From Leptolyngbya boryana PCC 6306 (GTDB lineage: Bacteria > Cyanobacteriota > Cyanobacteriia > Leptolyngbyales > Leptolyngbyaceae), in assembly GCF_000353285.1 (NCBI RefSeq), contig NZ_KB731324.1, positions 948,577 to 1,012,576 on the forward strand: a stretch of 64,000 nucleotides of DNA, given 5' to 3'. Of this stretch, positions 8,705 to 16,667 are shown piece after piece. Within the stretch, counting starts at the first letter, position 1. Every line of letters starts with the position of its first letter. The translations under genes and the position numbers were made by a program. The notes beneath the pieces were generated by a model. That model did no database searches. It was given only the letters and a program-made list of their open reading frames with translations, and was not told the origin of the DNA.

Positions 8705-10471
8705 CTATTCTCGCGCTGCCAGTAAGCCAAGACCTAGCGACAATAAAGCATTCACGCCGAGATAGCCCCGTGCGATCGCGCTGCTTCCTAGCCATTGCAT
8801 TTCGGGTAGAAAGACTGCACTCACGGCTAAGCAAGCTGCAACTCCGAAAGTACACCCGATCGCAAACCATTTCAACGAAGGATGTCCTAACAAACCAGCA
8901 AGCAGCAAGAAAGGAATCAGAACACTTGCAGAGATTGGATTCAGCAGATTGGAATTGAGAATCGTGCCAACCAACTCAGGAATCGAGCTACCTGCTAAGC
9001 GGAGTGGAAACTGAGGCAGATTCGTGATAAAGATGCCTCGCAAGAAGAACAATCCGCAACTTCCGAGCACCAAGCCCCAATATAGCGAAGCGCGATTTCG
9101 AGGCATCTGAGCAATAAATACTTGCGAGAATGCGATCGCAACTCCGAACATGAGAAGCTTCAGACCGAGGTTGAAGGCACTGCCATCAAACCAAATACGA
9201 CTGAAGAAACCACTCCAAAGCTTCGGAGATAACCACCAAAAGAAAGGACGGTCTTTCAAGGCTAAATTGACGGCTCCTTTTGCATCGAGTCTGCCTGAGC
9301 CATAGAAATTTTGCGGATCATCTTGAACTGCGATCGCGCTCTTTTTCAAAATTCCTTCAATCCGATCTGGGTCTTGTGTACCTAGTGAGTGAACCAAAGC
9401 TGCAACGCCTGCTACATGAGGAGCAGCCATACTGGTTCCTTGAAAGTATTCCAACACGGATTCCCCTGTAGCTGGATTAATCGTGTTCTGCAAAATTCCA
9501 CCACTCTTATTTGCAGAAGATTGAATTGAACCTCCTGGTGCAGCAATATCAATTCCCGTGCCATAGTTCGAGTAGGGCGCTTTCTTCGTTGTCGAATCGT
9601 AGGCTGAAACAGCGATTACGTGAGGATACCGGGCTGGAAACTCAGCAACACTCCGTCTCGAATTGCCTGCCGCCGCAACGATCGTCACTTTTTTACTATG
9701 AGCGTACTCGATCGCTTCTCGCATCAGTTGGCTTTCTCCCCCACCGCCTAAGCTCATATTAATGACATGTGCCCCGTGATCGGCTGCCCAACGAATCGCT
9801 TCTGCAATATCTGCTGTCGTTCCTCCACCCCAGGCTGCCAGGACTTTCAAAGGCATAATGCTCGCTTCGTAAGCAACACCTGCTACCCCATAGCGATTGT
9901 TTGTAGACTGAGCGATCGTGCCTGCAACATGCGTCCCATGACCATTATCATCAGAAGCATCTGAGCGATCGTTGACGAAATCATAGCCTTCAACGAATTG
10001 AGTTTCTTTTAAGTCAAGAACTTGGCTCACCCCAGTATCAATCACAGCAACGACGGTTCCCTTGCCTCGCGTATGTTTCCAGCTTTCTTCAATATTGATG
10101 CTTTGAAAGTTCCACTGTTTGTCATAGTCGGGATCGTTCGGCTTGCCCGTCGTTTTGTAGATGTAGTTCGGTTCCACAAATTCCGTATACTTGCCGATAT
10201 CGGAGTTTTTGAGTTTCCGAAGTAGTGCTGCATCGCCTTTCATCACAAAGACGTGATCAGCTTGAGAAAATTCACTGTTTAGGCGAATGTCGCTACTGTA
10301 GCCAGATTTTAGTTCGCTGAGTTCGCTAGAGAGTTCCTCACTGGTCAGCGACTCACGGAAGTCGAGAATAATTGAATCAAAAGTCCCAGGTTCAGTCGCA
10401 AAGGCTTGGAAAGATAAAACGGATAGCAAAAAGCTGAATACGCATAACCCGATCAGCAGTAAACGTCGCAT
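8705..10471 (-). CDS. Secreted, membrane-anchored subtilisin-like serine protease (S8)
   Basis: 588 aa. A signal peptide (residues 1-25, ending FQAFA) is followed by a propeptide-like region to about residue 110 and an S8 catalytic domain of about 270 residues. The triad is intact: Asp145 in VAVIDTGV, His178 in DDNGHGTHVAG, Ser347 in GTSMAAPHVAG, with the oxyanion Asn in AAAGNS. After the protease come about 180 residues with several hydrophobic helices (residues ~430-588), so the enzyme should be tethered in a membrane with its catalytic domain outside the cytoplasm. Many secreted subtilases lack such a tail. It follows two kinase genes on the same strand with a 57-base gap and may be co-transcribed with them. 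Confidence 0.9.
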   Translation of the reverse strand: MRRLLLIGLCVFSFLLSVLSFQAFATEPGTFDSIILDFRESLTSEELSSELSELKSGYSSDIRLNSEFSQADHVFVMKGDAALLRKLKNSDIGKYTEFVEPNYIYKTTGKPNDPDYDKQWNFQSINIEESWKHTRGKGTVVAVIDTGVSQVLDLKETQFVEGYDFVNDRSDASDDNGHGTHVAGTIAQSTNNRYGVAGVAYEASIMPLKVLAAWGGGTTADIAEAIRWAADHGAHVINMSLGGGGESQLMREAIEYAHSKKVTIVAAAGNSRRSVAEFPARYPHVIAVSAYDSTTKKAPYSNYGTGIDIAAPGGSIQSSANKSGGILQNTINPATGESVLEYFQGTSMAAPHVAGVAALVHSLGTQDPDRIEGILKKSAIAVQDDPQNFYGSGRLDAKGAVNLALKDRPFFWWLSPKLWSGFFSRIWFDGSAFNLGLKLLMFGVAIAFSQVFIAQMPRNRASLYWGLVLGSCGLFFLRGIFITNLPQFPLRLAGSSIPELVGTILNSNLLNPISASVLIPFLLLAGLLGHPSLKWFAIGCTFGVAACLAVSAVFLPEMQWLGSSAIARGYLGVNALLSLGLGLLAARE

Positions 10472-10528
10472 AATACTGGTTGGTGGGAAAGAGAGTCTCT
10501 CTCAAGATTCCCGTTGAAACGCTTGAAA

Positions 10529-12628
10529 TTATCCTCGATTCGGTTTGAGGTATTGCATTAAGGCTTCGGTATAGCGAGTCGTTCCGTGTTCAGTGGTTGG
10601 GGCAAGTTTTCGCGATCGTGCTAAGCAAGCCTGTGCCTCTTTGAGATTGTGCATCATTGCAAATGTCCAGGCTAATTCTGCGTAAATTTCGGCGCTGAGA
10701 GCCGGATTGTGTTTTGCCAATTTCAGCACATGTCGATAGAGATCGATCGCGGTCGTAAAGTCCCCTTTGCATTGCAGCAAATCAGCATGGCGGCAATGAT
10801 TTTTTATGGCAAGTAATGCCTCATCAGGAGGGGGAGTCTCGAACTCTGCGATCGCATCTGCTAGGCTTCCGCGCCATTGATTATACAAAATTAGGGTATA
10901 GCGCTCATTGCCTGTAGTTTGATCAGATGGGCATGGGGTTCCATACATTGCGATCGCTTGTGTGAAATTGTCTTCTTGAAGCGCGATCGCGAAATTGGTT
11001 CTCGCTGCCCAATAGCTCGGAGCAATTTGTAATGCTTTCTGAAAAAAATCTGCTGATTTGGAATGCTGGTTTAGACGATGCTGAATTACACCTAAATTGT
11101 TATATGCTTCTGCACTAGCAGCATCGAAGATCAAAATTGCATGAAATAGTGTTTCAGCTTGAGCGAGTTGATCGCTCTGATAGCACCTAATTGCGCGTTG
11201 AAATAGAGCATCTAAAGTCGTGAGTCTACTATCTTGAATTTGCTCGAATCTTTCTTTGGCTCTTTGTTTTGCTGCTTGAATGAAGGTTTGAAGTTCATGA
11301 ACGAGCCACCGTTGTTCAGTGGGTGAGAGGTATTGACCAAACTGATATACTTCTTGGGTGCGCATTCTGATGACACCGACACTCTCTCCTTTACGAGTTT
11401 TTTCGAGATGAATGTCTTCAATTTCCTCAAGAATGAATGAGATCTTTTGGTAGAACTCGAAGCGTTTTAGCATTCCTGCCAGTATGAGCGTGTAATCATT
11501 AACGCTCAAAACTGTGGGTTTGATTAAAGTCTGGAGATCTCTCGCAAAGCAGATTCCGGCTAGGGCTGTGACACAAGGGAAGGTAACTAAGATTAAACCG
11601 TAGTAGCCAACTTCTGACATGTTTAATCGACTGACAGCCACGATCCGAAAGAGAATGAATGCCGTGAGTAAGTACAGAAGAACAAGTCCGATTCTGATCC
11701 GGATTTTATCGGCTTTGCTCGATTGAAAGCTTTGCCCTGAAAAGTGGATGTGTAAGGCACGATCGCTCTTAATTAACGAGACTTTTGTATTGCGCGGACG
11801 TTGCGGAGAGGGACTCGATACAAATTCTTCTTTCGGATTGCGACCTTGCAAAGCCGACAGTGCTAAAGCCGCAGAATTAAATCGGTCTTCCTCTGCTGCT
11901 TCAATACAGCGCTTTAACCAACGACTAAACTCAGCAGAAATCCTCAAATTCGGCGGAATTTGTAACTGGAGATCATCTGATGTTTGTAACTGATTGGGGT
12001 CTTTGCCTGTGAGTAAATAAAGTAGGGTTGTTCCCAAAGCATAAAGGTCTGTCGCGCAAGTTGCTTTTCCGCGAAACTGTTCCGGAGCCATGTAGCCCAG
12101 TGTGCCGACAACCGTGCTGCCCCCGGTTACAGTTTGGCGATAGGTATCTTGAACGGCTCCAAAATCAACAAGATAGATATTGCCTTCTCGATCGCGCAAA
12201 ATATTCTGGGGTTTGATATCTCGATGGAGAATGGGCGGTAGAAAAGTTTGCAGATAAACCAGGATATCGAGCAGTTGAAACGCGATCGCTTTCGTTGTGT
12301 CTTCGTCTGGTCGCCAACCTTTTTGAATCCATTGGGCTAGTGTTTTCCCAGGTGCGAGAGCTTGCACAATGCAGAATAAACGATCGTCTTCGGTATCAAT
12401 TTCAAACGAATCGATATAGCGAGGAATGGCAGGATGATTCAGTTGCTTGAGAACTTTCACTTCTCGCTCAAACAAATCGAGTGTTTTCCAATCCGACGTT
12501 TGACGCAGTGAAACAACTTTCAGTGCAACATACTGCTGAGTGTGCAGATCCTCAGCTTTATAGGTCGTTCCAATGCCGCCTTGACCTAATGTTTCTAAGA
12601 TTTTGTAGTGCGAATGAATGATATCCAT
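10529..12628 (-). CDS. Ser/Thr protein kinase with TM segments and TPR repeats
   Basis: 699 aa from the ATG at 12628, 4 bases after the preceding kinase's stop; a longer version would need a TTG start inside that gene. Kinase motifs: GQGGIGTTY glycine loop, VALK, HRDIKPQN, VDFGAVQ, GYMAPEQFRG. A central hydrophobic region (two helices around LVLLYLLTAFILFRI and YGLILVTFPCVTALAG) anchors it, then a short domain and at least three TPR-like units (AEAYNNLGVIQHRLNQHSK, YWAARTNFAIALQ, AEIYAELAWTFAM). This is the usual cyanobacterial Hanks-type kinase plus C-terminal sensor or scaffold layout. Substrates are unknown; translational coupling to the ankyrin kinase suggests they act together. Confidence 0.88.
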   Translation of the reverse strand: MDIIHSHYKILETLGQGGIGTTYKAEDLHTQQYVALKVVSLRQTSDWKTLDLFEREVKVLKQLNHPAIPRYIDSFEIDTEDDRLFCIVQALAPGKTLAQWIQKGWRPDEDTTKAIAFQLLDILVYLQTFLPPILHRDIKPQNILRDREGNIYLVDFGAVQDTYRQTVTGGSTVVGTLGYMAPEQFRGKATCATDLYALGTTLLYLLTGKDPNQLQTSDDLQLQIPPNLRISAEFSRWLKRCIEAAEEDRFNSAALALSALQGRNPKEEFVSSPSPQRPRNTKVSLIKSDRALHIHFSGQSFQSSKADKIRIRIGLVLLYLLTAFILFRIVAVSRLNMSEVGYYGLILVTFPCVTALAGICFARDLQTLIKPTVLSVNDYTLILAGMLKRFEFYQKISFILEEIEDIHLEKTRKGESVGVIRMRTQEVYQFGQYLSPTEQRWLVHELQTFIQAAKQRAKERFEQIQDSRLTTLDALFQRAIRCYQSDQLAQAETLFHAILIFDAASAEAYNNLGVIQHRLNQHSKSADFFQKALQIAPSYWAARTNFAIALQEDNFTQAIAMYGTPCPSDQTTGNERYTLILYNQWRGSLADAIAEFETPPPDEALLAIKNHCRHADLLQCKGDFTTAIDLYRHVLKLAKHNPALSAEIYAELAWTFAMMHNLKEAQACLARSRKLAPTTEHGTTRYTEALMQYLKPNRG

Positions 12629-12632
12629 AGGT

Positions 12633-14597
12633 TTAACGGTTTCGATTGTACTCACTGTTTCGCTGACTCGGTGCTGAGCCAATGCCCATGAGTTTGTTGC
12701 TTAGTTCTGAATCATCGCGAGGCTGACGAGGATATGCATTTTCGCTTTGCCAGTTTCTCTCAGCTTGTTCTTGCTGCCGAATCCTTTCTTCTTCTCTTCG
12801 TCGGGATGGGTTAACGCCCGCTCGTTCATTGAATGCCAGCCGGATTGCTTCTCGCATGGGTCGATTCTTGCCTCCCATGCTCGCTCGTTTCAAAGGAGTG
12901 ATCCCTTGTAGATTCGACTGATGAATGTTAGCTCCAACCTGTAACAACTTCCAAATCGTCTGTACATCTTGATCAGACTCCACTCGGTCTACCAGAAAAT
13001 TTAGTAAGGTATTGCCACCGCGATCGAGGGCATCCGCATAGGGTAGGAGTTCCAAAATTTCTTCAGGAGTTAGAAACTTGAGTTCATGGAAATGGATTTG
13101 ATTGAGCATGTCTGGAGTGAGCTTTTGCTGTTTCGCAATCATTGAGCGAAACACACCTGCATCTGAATTTGCCACAGCTCTCTGAAAGACTTCTGAGAGA
13201 TTGACATAAGTACTAACATCTCCTTCTGTAAGGCTCTGCACCAGATTGAGCCAGCCTCGTTGGCTTGCAGTTTGAATCAGAGTTTCGATGAGTTGTTGCT
13301 TCTGATCTTTAATCTGCGATCTCCGACTGATGTGTTCTACAAACAGTTGAGCATTGGCTTCAGAATTGATGTAATCGATCGCGGTTTTGCCTTTTTTATC
13401 TTTCAGGCTGATATCGATCTGATTCAGCGCGAGAATTGCTTTCAGCGCTTCTGGCTTGCGTTGTGCAGCCTCATGAAGGGGAGTTTGACCTTGATGATCG
13501 CGATACTGCAAGTTGCCGCCTTTTGCGACGATTTGTTGGATTGAGTCAGCTTCTCCTAAAGCGATCGCTTGATAGATCAAAGTTCTTCCTTCAATGTCTG
13601 TCGCATTTGGGTCTCCACCTTTACTTAAATACTCTTTGATGGATAAATCTCGATGATCGATAGAAGTATAAGCAGATTGAGTGAGTCCAACTTTATTGAT
13701 AATTGCGTAGCGATAGTGATCGGTAACGACTAAAGCAATGAGCGTTAAGGCACTCATTGCCCCGATTCCGATGGAGAGCTTTGAAGATTGTTTGGGTGGA
13801 GGTTGGAGTTGAGAGATCGCGATTTCTGCTGATGCAAACCGATCTTTCGGCGCGGGTTCTAAAATCTTTTCTAACCAATCTGCAAAGTGCGGTGAGAGTT
13901 GAAGTTGCGATCGAAACTCAATTCTCAACTTTTGAACAGGTAAATCGGCAGGCGATCGACGAGTTAGTAAAAAGAGTAATGTTGTGCCTAAACCGTATAA
14001 ATCAGTTGCCGCAACGACTTGACCACGAAACTGTTCAGGAGCCATATAGCCGTAAGTTCCGACGACTGTACTACCCTGCATGAATGTATTGTGATACGTA
14101 CTTCCAACTGAGCCAAAATCAACTAGAAAAATTTGACCATCAGCGCGACGAATTAGATTTTGCGGCTTGATATCGCGATGAAAGACAGGTGGATTCAGGG
14201 TGTGGAGATAATTGAGAATCTCTAAGACTTGTAGCGCGATCGCTCGAATCTCTGCTTCTGTCCCGTGCCAACCTTGCTGTACCCAATCAAAAAGAGATTT
14301 GCCCTTGGCGAGTTCTTGAACGATGTAGAAATTGCGGTCACGCTCAGTCTCGACGACGAAATACTCTAAATATTTGGGAATGTTCGGATGATTGAACTGC
14401 TGAAGAATCTCAGCTTCACGTTCAAATAATTCGATGGTTTTCCAGTTAACGGCTTGTCGTAAAACAAGCGTTTTTAAGGCAACTTGTTTCTGTGTCGTCT
14501 GATCCTTTGCCAGATAGGTGATACCTGTGTTGCCTTCACCCAAGCGTCCCAAGATTTGATAACGCCGCTGAATAATATCACCAGACTGATGAACCAT
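12633..14597 (-). CDS. Ser/Thr protein kinase with ankyrin-repeat C-terminus
   Basis: 654 aa. Kinase domain, residues ~10-270: GEGNTGITY loop, VALK, HRDIKPQN, VDFGSVG, GYMAPEQFRG. One transmembrane helix follows (LSIGIGAMSALTLIALVV, ~280-300), then ankyrin-type units such as DPNATDIEGRTLIYQAIALG, DHQGQTPLHEAAQ and KDKKGKTAIDYI, later NLQGITPLKRAS. Ankyrin repeats bind proteins, so the external or C-terminal side probably senses a partner. The C-terminus is charged and Gln/Arg-rich. It is the first gene of a kinase pair and starts after a hairpin downstream of hpnH. Confidence 0.88.
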   Translation of the reverse strand: MVHQSGDIIQRRYQILGRLGEGNTGITYLAKDQTTQKQVALKTLVLRQAVNWKTIELFEREAEILQQFNHPNIPKYLEYFVVETERDRNFYIVQELAKGKSLFDWVQQGWHGTEAEIRAIALQVLEILNYLHTLNPPVFHRDIKPQNLIRRADGQIFLVDFGSVGSTYHNTFMQGSTVVGTYGYMAPEQFRGQVVAATDLYGLGTTLLFLLTRRSPADLPVQKLRIEFRSQLQLSPHFADWLEKILEPAPKDRFASAEIAISQLQPPPKQSSKLSIGIGAMSALTLIALVVTDHYRYAIINKVGLTQSAYTSIDHRDLSIKEYLSKGGDPNATDIEGRTLIYQAIALGEADSIQQIVAKGGNLQYRDHQGQTPLHEAAQRKPEALKAILALNQIDISLKDKKGKTAIDYINSEANAQLFVEHISRRSQIKDQKQQLIETLIQTASQRGWLNLVQSLTEGDVSTYVNLSEVFQRAVANSDAGVFRSMIAKQQKLTPDMLNQIHFHELKFLTPEEILELLPYADALDRGGNTLLNFLVDRVESDQDVQTIWKLLQVGANIHQSNLQGITPLKRASMGGKNRPMREAIRLAFNERAGVNPSRRREEERIRQQEQAERNWQSENAYPRQPRDDSELSNKLMGIGSAPSQRNSEYNRNR

Positions 14598-14604
14598 AGC
14601 AGAA

Positions 14605-14643
14605 AATTCTGGAGCATGATGTGAAATGTCACTCTCCAGAATT
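14605..14643 (-). terminator. Hairpin between hpnH and the kinase pair
   Basis: AATTCTGGAG (14605-14614) pairs with CTCCAGAATT (14634-14643), a 10-bp perfect stem. Read on the minus strand the right end runs into AATTTTCT, a moderate T-tract, so it may end the hopanoid transcript 13 bases after hpnH. Confidence 0.55.
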
Positions 14644-14656
14644 CCCGATTTTGCTG

Positions 14657-15670
14657 CTATTTACCCAATACAGAGGTCATAGCACGTCCAATATTGTGTG
14701 GTTGCATCGCGTCGATCGCAGCCGTTGGCTCATATCCGCAGTGCACCATACAGTCTGCACAATTTGGATTGCCGCTCTTGCGACCGTACTGGCTCCAGTC
14801 CGTCTTATCCAATAGCTCTTGGAAGGTTTTGTAATAGCCATCATTCAAGAGATAGCAAGGCTTCTGCCAACCCAAAACGCTATAGCTCGGACTACCCCAA
14901 GGCGTGCATTCATAATCCTTCTCGCCCATGAGAAAGTCTAGGAACAGTGGATTATGGCTAAAGTTCCACTTCTTCCCTTTTTTCATCGGTGCAAGGATTT
15001 GACGGAACAGAATATGCGTCTGTTCACGCTTCAAGAAATGGTCTTGATCAGGTGCCCATTCGTAGCTGTAGCCTGGAGAAATCTGCATTCCATCGACTCC
15101 CAGTTCGGTGAGAAAATCGAAGAATTCGTGCATTTCTTCAGGATTGGCACCCTCGAAGATGGTGGTGTTGGTATTGACCTGGAAGCCGCGTGCCTTCGCC
15201 GCTTTAATCGCTTTGACAGCCGTATCGAATACGCCTTTGCGATCGACGCATTGATCATGCCAATCGCGCATCCCATCGAGATGCACCATAAAGGTGAAAT
15301 AGGGCGAGGGCTTGAACTTGTCGAGGCTCTTTTCGAGTAGGATGCCGTTGGTGCAGAGATAAATGAATTTTTTACGATCGATTAATCCCTGAACAATTTC
15401 CCCAATTTGAGGATGCAGAAGCGGTTCACCACCTGGGATCGAAACCACAGGTGCGCCACATTCTTCCGCTGCTCGGAAACAGTCTTCCGGGGAAAGATTT
15501 TGTTTGAGAATTTCAACGGGATGCTGAATTTTTCCACAGCCCGTGCAAGCGAGATTGCACCGGAACAATGGCTCTAGCATCAAAACCAAGGGAAATCGTT
15601 TTCGACCTAGTAAACGTTGTTTGACTAGGTAAGAGCCGATTCCGACGACTTGCTGTATTGGGACTCCCAT
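14657..15670 (-). CDS. hpnH: Adenosyl-hopene transferase HpnH (radical SAM)
   Basis: 337 aa. Radical-SAM cluster motif [10 protein letters not shown] with Cys38, Cys42 and Cys45, [11 protein letters not shown], a partial TIM barrel, and a C-terminal SPASM-like cysteine region ([15 protein letters not shown]). The sequence matches HpnH closely in length and motifs. HpnH joins a 5'-deoxyadenosyl radical to diploptene (hopene), giving adenosylhopane, the first step to C35 hopanoids. It is the last gene of a minus-strand operon RND-hpnA-hpnH, and the next enzyme of the pathway, hpnG, lies divergently at 19336. Confidence 0.95.
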   Translation of the reverse strand: MGVPIQQVVGIGSYLVKQRLLGRKRFPLVLMLEPLFRCNLACTGCGKIQHPVEILKQNLSPEDCFRAAEECGAPVVSIPGGEPLLHPQIGEIVQGLIDRKKFIYLCTNGILLEKSLDKFKPSPYFTFMVHLDGMRDWHDQCVDRKGVFDTAVKAIKAAKARGFQVNTNTTIFEGANPEEMHEFFDFLTELGVDGMQISPGYSYEWAPDQDHFLKREQTHILFRQILAPMKKGKKWNFSHNPLFLDFLMGEKDYECTPWGSPSYSVLGWQKPCYLLNDGYYKTFQELLDKTDWSQYGRKSGNPNCADCMVHCGYEPTAAIDAMQPHNIGRAMTSVLGK

Positions 15671-15680
15671 CGCTATCTCC

Positions 15681-16667
15681 TCACTCGGTTTGAATTAAAT
15701 TCTCTTGAAACCAGTCTACGGCATCTTTCAAAGCGATGTGAATGGGCGTTTGGGGAAGCCCCAATTCACGAATTGCTTTACTTGCATCGTAGTACATTGG
15801 CTGTTTGGACATTCTCACTCCATCGACTGGAATTGAAGGTTTTTTCCCAAATTTCGTGAGAATCGTTTCGTCAATCCAGGCGACAGACAGCGGAATCCAG
15901 ACCGGAATCGATCGAGCCGGGGCACTCAGTCCGGTAATCTGACTTAATTCATCAAGCAATTGTTTCAAACTCAGATTTTGATTGCCGAGAATATACCGTT
16001 CTCCGGATTTGCCTTTCTGCAAGGCGAGCAAATGCCCCCAAGCGACATCTTGCACATGCACAAAGTTGAGTCCTGTTTCGACATAAGTTGGCATTCGCCG
16101 TTCTAAAAATCGCACCACAATGTCGCCTGTTGGAGTTGGTTTGATGTCATACGCCCCGATCGGTGTACTAGGATTCACAATCACAACATCTTGACCCAAT
16201 TGTGCTGCTTTGACGGCTTCTTGTTCTGCCCAATACTTCGATTGTTTGTACTCTCCAATCAGTTTCTCGACCGGAGATTGATACTGTTCGGTCGTCGGTT
16301 GACCACTGGGATCAATACCGATCGCGGCGACAGAACTGGTATAAACCGATCGCCCAATTCCTGCTGCTTTTGCGGCAGCTAGGACATTGCGCGTGCCCAG
16401 GACATTACTTTGATAAAGCAAATCGCGATCGCGTTGCCACAGGGAGTAATGCGCTGCGACATGAAATAAACAATCGCAGCCTTGCATCGATCGAGCTAAA
16501 TCTGGATCGTTCAAGTCTCCTGAGATGAGTTCAATTTCCAACCCGTTGAGGTTATCCAACCGGGCATTTGAGCGGGCAAGTGCTTTGACCTCATAGCCTT
16601 GTTGCAGCAGTAATCGGACAAGATTTGCGCCGACAAAGCCTGTGCCTCCAGTGACAAATGCTTTCAT
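15681..16667 (-). CDS. hpnA: Hopanoid-associated sugar epimerase HpnA
   Basis: 328 aa extended SDR. The N-terminal nucleotide-binding motif [12 protein letters not shown], the TSSVAAIG strand and the YKQSK catalytic Tyr-Lys motif are all present. It is typical of HpnA, an NAD-dependent epimerase/dehydratase-like protein found in hopanoid clusters whose exact role in composite hopanoid synthesis is not settled. The start overlaps the RND stop by 4 bases and hpnH begins 10 bases after its end, so the three are almost certainly one operon. Confidence 0.88.
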   Translation of the reverse strand: MKAFVTGGTGFVGANLVRLLLQQGYEVKALARSNARLDNLNGLEIELISGDLNDPDLARSMQGCDCLFHVAAHYSLWQRDRDLLYQSNVLGTRNVLAAAKAAGIGRSVYTSSVAAIGIDPSGQPTTEQYQSPVEKLIGEYKQSKYWAEQEAVKAAQLGQDVVIVNPSTPIGAYDIKPTPTGDIVVRFLERRMPTYVETGLNFVHVQDVAWGHLLALQKGKSGERYILGNQNLSLKQLLDELSQITGLSAPARSIPVWIPLSVAWIDETILTKFGKKPSIPVDGVRMSKQPMYYDASKAIRELGLPQTPIHIALKDAVDWFQENLIQTE

